Assembly: GCA_003254925.1 (NCBI GenBank)
Contig: QANZ01020146.1
Coordinates: forward strand, 337,424 to 401,423
Origin: Chamaecrista fasciculata
Lineage: Eukaryota; Streptophyta; Magnoliopsida; Fabales; Fabaceae
DNA: 64,000 bases
Reading direction: 5' to 3'
In this document: piece after piece, positions 23,332 through 35,538 of the stretch
How the letters are laid out: each line of letters starts with the position of its first letter
How positions within the stretch are numbered: the first letter of the stretch is position 1
Position numbers and translations under genes: made by a program
Notes under the pieces: model-generated
What the model was told of the DNA's origin: nothing
Seen by the model: only the letters and a program-made list of their open reading frames with translations
The model's database searches: none

Positions 23332-24688
23332 CTATAGACATCTCCCACCATAACCTGCATTTCTGAATAGCGCTTGCTTTATCTCCTCAGCGCTAATCCT
23401 AGTTCTCTGCTCAGAAACCTAAGATCCAAGAGCAAGAAATGTCATTAGTAAGAAGTAAGAGTGAGATGTCAAGCAAGAAAATAGAGATTAAAAAGTCATT
23501 AAAATACAGTGTATGTAATGTATACCTCTGAGCAAGACGCTTGCATTGAAAAATCATTGAAGCTACTAATCACACACTGCTGAATCTCAAGGCCTAATGC
23601 TTCAAGTGTATTCACTGTTGATAGTAACAATCCACCCCTTGTGCCACAGCAGATACTGATTTTTGTGTCTTGGTCTCTCCTCTCAACATCAAACTGCCCA
23701 AAAACACATATCATCGCATAACATAACATTATTATATTATTCATTCAGAAACTGGGTCCTTGATTAATTATGCATCAATTTAGGGGGGGTTCAAAAACCA
23801 TACCTTGGGGGAATTTCTTACCATCACTTCATTTGGCTTTAGCTCCTTGGAATTACCCAAGAGGTTCATCTGATCCGTACCCTCTTCTGTTCTTTCTTCT
23901 TGCAACTTAGCAATCCTTTCTAGAAGCTCTTTCATGTAATCTATGGTGTCTCCAAGAATAGAGGTCCTGTCCATCTGTTAATAAACCCATACCAGTTAGT
24001 TTCAGAAACTACATATAAAAAAGTGAAATTTACAAATCCCCAAGTATATGTAAAATCTGGGTATAATCATGAGTAGGACTTCAATTTTTACCTTGCTGAT
24101 CTTTGGGACTATTGACCTTAGCATGGAGAGACGGTCATTGAGGCGCTTTCTTCTTCTCCTTTCTGCCATGAGATTCTTAGATGGCTGCCCTTCAAGCTTC
24201 TTGGGCTTGGGCTTTTTCTCCCCACACAACAAGCCCATGTTGAAGGCTGCAACTTCCGTGGCTTGTTGTTCCTCACTTTTGCAGGCAGTGTTTCTTTCTT
24301 CAAGGCTCTCATTATTCTCAGTCCCCAGAAATCCAAACTCTTCATCCTCCATTGATGGGTTATTACAGTCTTGAGCTGGAAATGGCACTGAATCTTCGTT
24401 CCTTGTGTATGAATAGGATGAGTCAAGCTCTGGAGGTACTGTGAACCCATCAACAAATGGGTATGCTGCTTCTTCATTGGTGTAGGGGCATTCAAATCTG
24501 TGGTCTAATGGTGTGGAAAATGAAGCAAATGGGGGATTTAAGGGAGCCAAAGGTGGTTTCTCTTCAAAAGAGTCAAAGCTCCAAGCATTATTAGGGAATA
24601 TCTCACTCAAGCCAGAGGAAAAAGTGCTCCATGCGTCTCTTGGAGCTAGTAATTCCTCCAGAAAACCATGCTGAGCCAGCTGCTCCAT
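23332..24688 (-). CDS. bHLH93/bHLH61-like transcription factor, 4 exons, 340 aa
   Basis: Exons (minus order) 24092-24688, 23804-23974, 23526-23693, 23332-23418 sum to 1023 bp in frame. The start is the ATG at 24688 ([16 protein letters not shown]). Residues about 166-199 hold the conserved [20 protein letters not shown] and [11 protein letters not shown], basic region plus helix 1, with E176 placed to contact the E-box. Exon 2 opens with [20 protein letters not shown], the second helix. The C-terminal part ([36 protein letters not shown], ending [14 protein letters not shown]) is the ACT-like domain of this subgroup. The match to Arabidopsis bHLH93 (linked to gibberellin and flowering) is strong from memory, but bHLH61 is a close paralog. 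The first intron falls inside the bHLH domain, as expected for the subgroup. Confidence 0.93.
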
Positions 24689-24840
24689 CTCTTTTGATTT
24701 CTTCAGTGATGTCTCTCCTCCTTTTCTATCTTTTTATCTATCTGTTGTAAAAGGGAAGGATGAGATGAAATGAAATGTGATCCAAAGGAGGAGGCTTGGT
24801 TTATAGAATTAAGTCTGTTGTGAGTGGGAGAAACTTGCTT
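24689..24840 (-). promoter_or_regulatory. Proximal promoter of the bHLH gene with a candidate TATA box
   Basis: On the minus strand TATAAA lies at 24805-24800, about 112 bp upstream of the start codon. A transcription start near 24775 would leave a leader of roughly 85 bp. This is a sequence match only. Confidence 0.45.
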
Positions 24841-25248
24841 AAATAATGCTAAAATTGGGCCCATTCCTCATCAGAAATCTATCATTACAGAATGAATCAC
24901 AGTAAAAGTTGTGTAATAGCACCTAGAGATAGACTTAGATGTAAATGGAATCTCTTGTGTGTGTCTCTCTCTCATACTTTCTCACTCCCAAGGTGAATAA
25001 ATGTCGTTTTCACCGAGATAATCAAGCAGACAGAATTTGTTTTTTTAATTCCCATAGCTTGAAAGGTTTGACCCACAAATCTGTCCTTACTGAAAATGGG
25101 TGGGGTTAGCATCATAGACTGTCAGGTACTTCTTTTGCTTTTCTTATGCAACCCCTCACTCCTTAGTCTTCAGAAAAATTGCATCTTTCTTTAACACACT
25201 CCAAAAACATCATATTTTTTTTAACAAGCTAAGTCGGGTTTGTAACAA

Positions 25249-25280
<32 letters not shown>

Positions 25281-28200
25281 NGTAACTTTGAATCATTGGT
25301 AATTCTATAATTGCTCCAAAAATTTTTGACCGTAATTAGTGTAAGTGTGAAGCATTGGTCTACCAAAAAACAAAAAAGGGTGTTAAGCTTTGTTTTTTTT
25401 TTTTTGGCCAACTTGTTAAGCTTTGTTGAGTGGACAACATTGCGAGTGTTGTACTGAAATTTAACCTTTTCAACAAGTTGGTACGTATAGGTCCAATCCA
25501 TGATCACAGGTTTTAAAGGCGTGGAAGAAATTCACGATCATTTTAATTAAAGATTTTGATAGCATCATATATATTCACATATAATTAATTATTTTCACCA
25601 ACTCCCGAGGTAATGATAATGTGATCACATTGCCACAAAAGTAGCACATACTAGGCGACAATTTATGTGTACATATGCATGCATGAGTCTGGATATTGTG
25701 AAAATCACAATACAGTACTTCTGTGACGACCTATAGCATCTCATAGGGAACATGGGAATGTGCAAAAACATGTTGAGAATCTATAACAATGACCATATAT
25801 ATATTAAATTTTATTTTCAACTTTTCACATATTTACTTTTTTTTAAAAAAAAATCTTTTAAATTTTTATAATTTAATCCCTCACATTTTTTATCTTATTA
25901 ACGTTAGTCACTTCAACAATTTTTTAATTAAGTTGATGATATAACAAACATTAATTTTAAACACAACTTTATGAATTGGTGACGCTGTATACATTAAATA
26001 TTTGCCCAAAAAAAGTATACATTAAATATTACATAAAGTACATTCTTTAGTTATTAAAGTTAATCATTATAAATATTTTTATATTTTTGAAATTTTACCC
26101 AAAACCTCAAAATATTCTGCAAATTTATTTTATTAATATAAAAAATAAAATTTACATGCCTTTTTGGTAAGAGTAGAATTGAGGTGTTAGTAAAAATATT
26201 ATGTCACTATATATACTAACTAATAATTAATATCTTGTCTTTAACTAATAATAATATGTTAGTAATTTACTGAAATATTATATAGAATTGCCATTATCGC
26301 TTAAGAAAACGCTCAATATGTGAAGCAGTAAAATATGATTTTTAGTCTCTCTCTCTCTATATATATATTTATATATTTAAACTTTATTTATGTCCCTTGT
26401 ATAAGAAGTGTGTGTTTGTGTGTGTGTGTATTATCAAATTACTCTCTCTATAATCAGTTGATGATAAGAAGTGTGTGTATATATATATGGTCAAATTAAA
26501 TTTTATTAGTGTTGTGGGAACACGAACGCAAAATCCCATTTCATATTTCAACTAGGGTTAGCTTCAATTCATTTAATTTTTGTTTTGTGTGTGTGTGTTG
26601 GGTCATGTATGTAAAGCTAAAAATGTTCATTTGTACGTCAAAATCTGCCATAATGCTCCAGAATTGCCAATATAAGGCACCGTTGATACTATGGAGTTGT
26701 CACATTTTTCTGATATCTCTAGTGAATTGGCATTGGCATGCAATAATGGCGGAAGAGAAGAAAAAATAAAGAAAGAGAGAAAACTGAAAAGAATTACTGA
26801 AATACGTAAACTAAATTAAACTATTTTAAAAATATATATCGACTGTGAAGATCAATTTTTTTTTTCTTGAAAGTGACGAAATTAACATTCAAAATGGACC
26901 AACTTAATAGAAATTCCAAAACGTTCATCATTTCCATTTCATTCCATAAACAATATGAAAATGAATGTTGTACGTACTAGAAAAGGAAAATACATTAACT
27001 ATATAAATATAATAAAAAGAAAGTCGCGATAGGATGCGTGTCTCTAGGAACGTACAACGATGGGACAAAAGAACCGACGGAATGGCACAACGCCAGGAGT
27101 TCGTTTCGTTCACTGTGTATACATTATAGAACCTTACATAAATTTGTCTACACAATTTAAATATGTATTATTACTTTTTAAAATATAAATGTAGAAAGTA
27201 TCTTTCAATTTTATTTCCTGGAAAAATTATGCTTTAATTTTGAAAAGTGTCAAAAGATATTTTAAATTTCTAATGTTATATGAAAAAAGAAAATTTATTC
27301 ATTAAATGAATATTTTTCTATTATATTTACAACTTGAATTCTTTACCTTAAAATTAAATATGCAAATAGTCTATTCAAATTATTATGAATTTTCAATTTG
27401 ATAATCTTTAGATCTAAATAAAAAACCAATCAATTTAATCTAAAACCAAAAAATACATAAGATACCTAATATTCAGCACCAAATTCTCTGTACGACAGAA
27501 TATGTTATGTGACGAGGACCAATAACAAAGCGCCACTATACACACGGCGCCCATTGATTGATCTTCGCCGTATAACAGAGTACAGCACACTCTTATACAA
27601 CCCCCAATATCCCTTCAATCCAAATAGTCAATCATTTTATAAAAAATAATATAATCTCAAGATGAAGAAATTACCAAATTTCTTAAAATATGTTGAACCG
27701 TTTGAGTATCTTTCCTATCCAACCTATCATTATCACCTTGGATAAAATAATTATTTTAGTGACATTTTCAAATCTATATATATTTTAAGCAAGTTGAAAA
27801 TATGTGACTTGCTCATATTTCTATTTTCTATTTTCTGCAAACATATGCAGGCATGTACTGTGATATATCATTTGACAGAATATAACATAAGAAAATAAAG
27901 TGACTAATAAAATAAAATTTAAAATACTCAATTGTGAACTTAAAAAAAAAAAACTCAACATGGTACCGAACGGTAAATTACAAATCATAATTCTCAAAAT
28001 GCGCAACTTACTTAGAGGCATTTAAACTCATTAAAATGTCACTGGTTTTTGAGTAGACTTGAACTTTCTGAAATGATGGGATAACCCTTATTACCCAATA
28101 TTGCTATATTTAGGATATTGGAATCAATAAATAATTAATTTGTCCCCAGTGTCAGGTAGGCTTGCCCCATGCATGCTTTCATTCTCATGTGATATTTTCA

Positions 28201-28602
28201 AATAATTGTCTTATAATTAATCCTTTTCGACCTCTATCTACATTTATGAAACCCTTACTTTCCACCTTCCCAAACAACTCTCGGTGACATTTATTAATAT
28301 TAAGATTAACATTTTTTTACTGATCTGAAAATGGTGAAACATTTTTTTATTGTTGCATTATTATTAAAATTTTGCCTATATAACAGTGAAAATAGTATTT
28401 TTATTTTATAAATTTGAGGAAGGTTTAAAATAATAATTCTAACTTCTTTGAGAGACTGACTTTTTTTTTTATAAGGTGACCGGTGATTTATTTCTCTAAA
28501 AGCATACTTCAATTATTTTATGTTGGAAATAAAAAAAAATTATATTTTGGCGAACAAGAGAATAACAGATATATATAAAATAAAGTATCTAAAATGGCTG
28601 GT
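24841..28602. other. Long AT-rich intergenic region, no gene seen
   Basis: About 3.8 kb without a supportable gene. It holds a poly-T run with a single N at 25281, TC/TA and GT microsatellites at about 26340-26370 and 26408-26430, and many A/T homopolymers. Open frames here are short and look random. Confidence 0.55.
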
Positions 28603-28610
28603 ATTTAAAC

Positions 28611-29605
28611 CAATGCAGTCAAGATCGAGATCTTACTCAAGATCGGAAGGGGCATAAGATAGATCGAATCGTAAGATCGAATCGAGGATCGTAAGATCCT
28701 ATGAATTTCCTAAAAAAAATATTATATAAATCATATAAACAATTACTAATATCTATTTATGTATATATATATAAAAATGCTCATAAGTCATAAATTCATC
28801 TTATAACTTATGAGTATGTATATATAAATATATATAATAAGCAACAACATCTCCCATTTCTAACAAAAAGCTAACAAAAGTTCAGTCAAACGCTAACAAA
28901 AACAAAGCAACAACATCTTCATACCTGAAAAAATAAAAATAAAAAGACAACAAACTTAATTATAAGTAGTGAATTAGTGATTGAAATCTAAAAAGAAAAA
29001 AAACTTCAACCCTAAACTTCAAGCCTAAGTGGTTTGTACTTGTGAACACCGCATTTTGGCCGGGCTCTTTTTTTTAAGTGTTTAAAACGTTTTAGGGCCT
29101 TTTTGAAAGTTTTAAAATGTTTTAGGGTCTTTTGGAAAGTCTCTTAAATATTTTTGGACTTTTTTTGAAAGTTGTTAAAACATTTTAGGGTCTTTTGGAA
29201 GTCATTAAAACGTTTTAGGGCCTTTCTGAAAGTTTTAAAATGTTTTAGGGTCTTTTGGAAAGTCTCTTAAATGTTTTTGGGCCTTTGTGGAATTGTTTAA
29301 AGTGTTTTTGGACCTTTTTGAAAGTTTTTAAATGTTTTTGGGCCTTTGTGGAATTGTTTAAAGTGTTTTTGGGACCTTTTTGAAAGTTTTTAATTGTTTT
29401 TGGGTCTTTTTTTTAAAAAAAAAGCTTAAAAAAAAATTTACAAGATCGGTAAGATCGTACGATCTTACCGATCTTACGATTTAAATCTAGATCTTACTCA
29501 GATCTTGGTCAAAACCGATCCTGCATCCGATTTAACTAGAATTAGCCTTGCAAGATCGTAAGATCGTACGATCTTACGATTTAAATCTAGATCTTGACTG
29601 CCTTG
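28611..29605. mobile_element. Non-autonomous hAT-type transposon (995 bp) with internal minisatellite
   Basis: The 16-bp ends CAATGCAGTCAAGATC (28611) and CAAGGCAGTCAAGATC (minus strand from 29605) differ at one base. A perfect 8-bp duplication ATTTAAAC flanks it at 28603-28610 and 29606-29613. Subterminal regions are packed with AAGATCGTACGATCTTAC-like palindromes (about 28660-28700 and 29440-29595), plausible transposase-binding clusters. Between about 29080 and 29400 is a minisatellite of degenerate units around GTTTTAGGGTCTTTTGGAAA. There is no transposase frame. Confidence 0.85.
29082..29410. repeat. Degenerate minisatellite inside the hAT element
   Basis: Roughly ten units of about 30 bp share a core TTTTAGGG(T/C)CTTTTTGAAAG. 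Higher-order copies of about 60-70 bp are visible, for example TTTTTGGGCCTTTGTGGAAT twice around 29274 and 29335. Confidence 0.75.
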
Positions 29606-29954
29606 ATTTAAACATTCCAAGTGTATGTTTTAATTTTTTTAAAAATGAATTATTATGCCTTAGTGGCTGTATAAATTTTCTTACCGCGGTAAAAGTGAAA
29701 AGTGAAAAGGAAGTGATATTAAAATGAGCAGTGTGCAGCGCCCACAATATTCCCTGAAAACCGCTTTTGGGGCCTCCCAACTTTCTCTGCTTCTTTGTTT
29801 CCTTCTCTTTTTCTTTTTCCTTCCTTTTCACCCTGGGTCCCACCTTCCCCTTCCCTTCTTCATTCAACATTTTCATCATACACATATCTATACTATTATT
29901 ATTAGTACTCTTTTATCAATTACCTTAGTAACCTTACATATATATATATATATA
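29606..29954. other. Intergenic DNA, no gene seen
   Basis: Moderately C/T-rich on the plus strand, then a TA repeat leading into the Helitron copy at 29955. A 91-codon open frame here has no recognisable feature. Confidence 0.5.
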
Positions 29955-30134
29955 CTAGGGGCTTTGCGTGCCCTAAGGGGCACACAAATATGTATGTAAA
30001 ATAAATAAGGGACTAAATTGTTAACTTAGTAAAGAAAGAGAGACTAAATAGTAAATTTTCTCTTATTTTTAATTTCATAGACTATAGTTTTAAACATAGA
30101 CGACCAGAAAGAGGTGGAGTCATATAATATAAGA
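29955..30134 (-). mobile_element. 180-bp Helitron-type MITE, copy 1
   Basis: Read on the minus strand it starts with TC at 30134, and ends with a hairpin then CTAG at 29958-29955, between host A and T. The hairpin arms carry substitutions compared with copies 2 and 3 (GGGCACAC instead of GGGCACGC), so its end is decaying. The interior is over 90% identical to the other copies by eye. Confidence 0.78.
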
Positions 30135-32994
30135 TATATATACTTTATTTATATCTTGGTATGTCTATTATATATATTTTTTTGCATGAAATGAAACGAC
30201 CGAAAGGGAAACCCCGAAGCAGACGAAGCGGAAGCAAATTAAAGGATAATGATTTTATGGATGGATGAGTGTAAAGTGTGCATGTAATAAAAGGATTATA
30301 TTGTGGCCGGTTTGATTTGGATTTTTGCATGTTGTGTTATATATGTTGTGTCAGTTTGGCGTAATTAACGTGAGATAGTGATAGTGTACCTTTGGTGTTG
30401 CAAGATGAGTCATGTCATCGATCACCACACATCCCTCTTGTGATACCAAAAACCATCCCTCAATTAACTTAAAACACACCTCATTAATTCTAAACACCCT
30501 CTCCCTCCTTCTATAACATCACGTACTATTCAGCACAACTAGGGGCATCTTAATCCACATTATATTAATTAAGCTTTAATTTTAATTAAACATGACCGTG
30601 TATATATATATTTGTATTTCTCAAGCATGATTTGACTTCTCCCTACATTATATATATATTGAAAATAGAATTATTGAAGTACCTTCTTCCTTACTTCATA
30701 TATATTATATTAATAATCAAGATTTGGATTCGGCCCGCTTTGACCATTAATTTCTTTGATAGGAAGCAATTGGATGGATTTTGGATGTGGAATGAATGGT
30801 TCATGCACATACAAATAGAATAGGGTACAAAAATAGATGTACATTTAATATATATGGGTCTATCACCGCTAAGAACACAAACACATTGATACAGACAAGT
30901 CTGTATATATTTATTCAATTTCGTTTTCGTCCTCTAAACTTGCGGAATCAGCCAAGTTTCAGAGATCTTGCTTCCTCTATCTGCAAGAAAAACGCGACAC
31001 TTTCTTGGCTTTCTGTGACCAAGTGGCCTTATCATCATATGCCAAATCCTTGATTTAGTTTGTTTTTTCTCTTTCTTTTTTACTTGTCAAGCCATAAGAA
31101 CGTGTTGATTGACATTATTCGCCTACTAATACAGCAAATATTATTGTAAGAATTAAACAAACTTGCGTGAAAGAAAAATTATGACAAAGTAAATTAAAAT
31201 ATATATTTTTTTTCAATATACATAATTTAACTGCCCACATACAAAATTGAAGTTTTTATTTTTATTTTTTAAATCTTCACCAATCACCAGGGTTATATTG
31301 TTCTACTCTTCTAAAGAGGACTTCAATTTTTACTATTCCTCACGATATATAGTTAATTTTTTTTATGGAACTTGCTACAAAAAACATTATGCAGATGCAA
31401 ATTTCAGACATCTTCACTCCTACAGTCCTACAGCACTACGCAGAGAATAATTGGCTAGATATAAAAAGTTATTATATGTCAGGTTGCTTATTGTTTACAC
31501 ACTGATCAAGTGCTTTGCAACTCTTAAAATAATGACATCAATTATTCACATGAATTGAAGGAAAGAAAGAAAGAAAGGCAAACTCGTAATAATTAAATTA
31601 AATTGTGGTGGAGAAGCAAGAATTTGCGATGCATATATGGAATATATTTCCCTCTTTGGTTAAGTGATGATGAAGATAGTGACTAATTATCTCACATATT
31701 TGGTAATTGACATTAATAATTTATTAATTAATTAGTGGAGGCAAAATTCGAGGCCCATAATTTGCATGCATGAAATGTTCAGAATAATATACATATATAT
31801 AAAAAAGATGAAAAAGGCTTGCTAGCTAGCTCACTAGCTAATGATGAGAAGAATATATTATATATGATCTAATTAATTTTCACATAACATCACCATTTGA
31901 TGTGGTGAAAATGTGAAATACTGAACAAAAAAAGGGGGTGAAGTCAAACTCGCATAAATCCTAATATATATTTAGATTTTTTACACAGGTTAGCTACGTC
32001 TAAAAGACAATCTTTGGGACTGTTTTTTTTTTTTCACCATAGACTTCCATTTTTGTGGGAAAATAACCCTAAAATAAAAAGATAGAAACAAGCGGGCACT
32101 AGAAACCCCTCTTTGAAGATGGTTCTAAAACTAGGTATTCATAATGTCTACCTGATGATTACAACATCCAACTTGTCGAAGAGTGATTAGTTAGGACTTA
32201 AATGCTGATCCATATAATACAAGCCCTTCTCTGTGATAAACACTAATTGACACATGCATGCTGTGTTATTTGCTATATAAATCCAAACTTAGGTTTTGTT
32301 TTTAGCCATCATGTCCATTTGTTTCTTTGCTAGATCGCATGGTGATGATATATACTACAATGCAACTTGAAATTAATTTGTAAACCCTATATATATAGAC
32401 TCGCTTTTTGTTAGGGTTCTAATTTAAAACCTAGCTAGCTTGATGCATGTGGAGCCACGTACTATTCACTATTTCATATTCACATGGCTCACTTCTTAGA
32501 GTTTAATTGAAACTTCCATGTCTTTTTATGTCAAGTTTCACATGTCTAGCTATACCAAAATGATTGAGAATCATAATTACTACGAACTTTTTGTCAAACT
32601 CACATTTAGAATTATGAATTATCTCTTGTAAAATCACTATTAATTAAGAAATTGGTCGAAATGGTATATATAGCTTCTAATCCAAAAATTAGCCAGCACT
32701 TGCCATCATTAATTAGATTCCCAGTAGCTAGCTTACTTGCTTATTGCATCCAAATTCCAAAAGAATATTATGAATGATCACCGAACTGAATTGTAAAGAT
32801 ACAAAAGTTTCATAATTATGTCAGATGTGAGACTAATATGAATATTCTAAAACTGACGTCCTATAGATATGGTTCTTAAAAGTTCTGAAACGCAAGTTGT
32901 AGTAACGATTGGATTAGTAGTAAGATGCCATTTTGGTGGCTTAATTAATTACTTTATAACAGCAAGAGAAATGAGTGAGAGTCATATATATATA
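30135..32994. other. AT-rich intergenic DNA, no gene seen
   Basis: About 2.9 kb with TA microsatellites and no supportable gene, RNA gene or bounded repeat. Confidence 0.55.
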
Positions 32995-33174
32995 CTAGGG
33001 GCTTTGCGTGCCCTAACGGGCACGCAAATATGTATGTAAAATAAATAAGAGACTAAATTGTTAACTTAGTAAAGAAAGAGAGACTAAATAATAAATTTTC
33101 TCTTATTTTTAATTTCATAGACTATAGTTTTAAACATGAACGACCAGAAAAGAATGGAGCTATATAATATTAGA
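32995..33174 (-). mobile_element. 180-bp Helitron-type MITE, copy 2
   Basis: Same length and ends as copy 1. Minus strand: TC start at 33174, terminal CTAG at 32998-32995, preceded by a perfect hairpin with arms TTTGCGTGCCC and GGGCACGCAAA. It is inserted between A and T in a TA-rich tract, with no target duplication, as expected for Helitrons. Confidence 0.82.
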
Positions 33175-33189
33175 TATATATATATATAC

Positions 33190-33503
33190 TCGAAGCATGT
33201 ATACTGGCACAGATAGGGGATAAGACACAGACACAAATACACCGACACGTCTAATTCTTAAATTATACAACACGACATATATTTATATATATAAATAATT
33301 AAAAATCTATAAATTTTGATGATTTTTTTTTAAAATTACAATATATATCATATATTTCATTATTTTTTATTATTTTTCATATTAAAGTCATACAAAAATA
33401 ATTTTATATTCTTAAACTTATAAATATGTGTTGTACGGGTGTCGGACACAGACACGTGTCTGACACGGCGATACGCCTTCAAAATAAAGTGTTCATGCTT
33501 GAG
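33190..33503. mobile_element. Possible inverted-repeat element, family uncertain
   Basis: The left edge CTCGAAGCATGTATACTGG (near 33189) and reverse complement of the right edge (CTCAAGCATGAACACT, near 33503) look like diverged inverted repeats. Subterminal GACACAGACAC and GGACACAGACACGTGTC motifs face each other. I found no target duplication, so the boundaries are tentative. Confidence 0.35.
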
Positions 33504-34900
33504 CCCTCAAAAATTTGTCAAAGAAAATGAAAAAATTGGTAATTTAAGTAAAAAGTTGTAGTTTGTGAGTTTTAGCCATGTGGTTTGGGATAAACAGATT
33601 TTTTATGTTTTTAATAGATTATATATATTTTACTGTGATATGATAATAATGTATTATTTTAAATGTCTTTATGTGATAAGATCATCACAACATGTTAAAA
33701 ATTGATATTTTTAATATAAAATTGAACTTTGGCCAATAATATATATATATATATATATATAATTGAACATATTCTCTGCAACATATATAATTAGCGAGCC
33801 AATTTATTTTATTTTTGTAATTCACAGATTTAGGCTGTCACTCTTTTATTGGTTGAATACTAGATTTATTTAACTTGTTTCTGATTTCTGTGACTATAGG
33901 TCAAACTGAGTCAAGATTCGTCGCTGAATGAGCATTAAACATAACTGAAAGATTCCCCAAAAAGAATAGAAACTGCAGCGACCAAATAATAAGTGGATGG
34001 CCCAATAAAAACGTTTGTTTGTCCATCCAACCCATTACATTTTTTTTCCCTTAAATATAATAAAATAACTTTCCGTATGTTTTCATCATTTACATTATAT
34101 ATTCAAAATTCGAAGACAAAATTATCAATTTTTTTCTTTTGGTCTCTTACAGGTGTTCTAGATAATCCTCTTCAATTTACAAATACTAAATATAAGTTTT
34201 TGTTTTAATAGAGACTTGACCTGAGTTCATCAAGTTATGAAATACTAAATTTTTTTTTACTTGATCCAACTCCTATTGATAGTTATTGTTGAGATTAGCC
34301 AAGGCAAAACTCAATTATTATAGATGGCTGTGACTTTTTTGTATCTTTAATTCCAGGCTGTAATATATAGATGATTTGAAATATAAAACATGTATTGACA
34401 GAATGGAAAGAAAACAATTAAAAAAAAGAAATAAGATATTAAATAACTTTTTAATTTATTTTAGGGACATTTTTTTGGCCTGAAATATTTTAGGGACATT
34501 ACGGATTATCATAGAGCTACCAATATGCCATTGTTGATTTTAGGTTTCCGTTTTCTTTTATTGGGGAGGCAATTTAACTGGGCCTCTTATCTGTTTGAAA
34601 TATTTATACTTGAGCCCATAACCTAATTTATGGGTCGTTAATGGTTTAACCTATTTATTCGAAGCCCAATTAGACCCAACAAAAAAAAAACGCTTGTTTA
34701 CTAAAAAGTTTGACATTGTAATGAACTTCTGTATGTACGGGTATAACAGCTTATTTCTTCTGCTAGTTTTGCCGTTTTGTTCTTTGTTGATAAATTTTAA
34801 AAGAAAAACCGGTGAGATATACAGATTCGTTTTTGTAAAAAAAAAAAAAAAAAANAAAAAAAAAAAAAAAAAACAAAACAGCTTATTTAATTCTGGTTAT
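33504..34900. other. AT-rich intergenic DNA, no gene seen
   Basis: TA repeats around 33740-33762 and a poly-A run with one N at 34855. No supportable gene. Confidence 0.55.
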
Positions 34901-34909
34901 GATATTAAA

Positions 34910-35529
34910 GGTTAAATTGTCATTTTGGTCCTCAAACTATAGGGTTAATTTCATTTTGGTCCTCACTATTTTTTGTTCTATTTTAGTATTCAAGCTATGG
35001 GTTAGTTACATTTTGATTCTTAAACTATTTTTGTTCTGTTTTAGCCCTCAAATTTTCACATTTGTTTCATTTTGATTTTGAAACTTTCACATTTATTATG
35101 TGTTGGTCCTCAAACTTTTATAATTATTTCATTTTGATCCTCAAACTTATAATAAGTGATTTGACAAAAAGAGAAAGAAAAATTTTCACGCTTTAAAAGA
35201 AAAATCAACCATACATTTATCTCTAATTTGTGACTAAAAATGATTTTTTTTCTCACTATCAACTCATTTATATGACACATATGAGTGATAAATAATTCAT
35301 GTCAACTCTTAAGGTAAAATAAGTAACAATAAAAACCAAATGAAATCCCATTTTGTAGACCAAAACGGCACAAAAAATAATTTGAAGACCAAAATGGAAC
35401 AAAAAATATTTGAGGATCAAAATAAAATTGATCCCATAATTTGAGAACCAAGACATAATAGAAAAAAGTAATTTGAGGACCAAAATGAAACTGAGCAAAT
35501 AGTTTAAAGACCATAATAACTATTTAACC
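34910..35529. mobile_element. Mutator-type foldback element (620 bp)
   Basis: The left end GGTTAAATTGTCATTTTGGTC and reverse complement of the right end (GGTTAAATAGTTATTATGGTC) open two long inverted arms built from CCTCAAACT/CATTTTGGTCC-like units. A perfect 9-bp duplication GATATTAAA flanks it at 34901-34909 and 35530-35538. No coding sequence. The arms are themselves internally repetitive. Confidence 0.85.
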
Positions 35530-35538
35530 GATATTAAA

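Noticed and set aside
29724-29999. 91-codon plus-strand frame upstream of a Helitron copy
   Set aside because: Hydrophobic low-complexity translation of a C/T-rich tract running into the Helitron end; no conserved feature.
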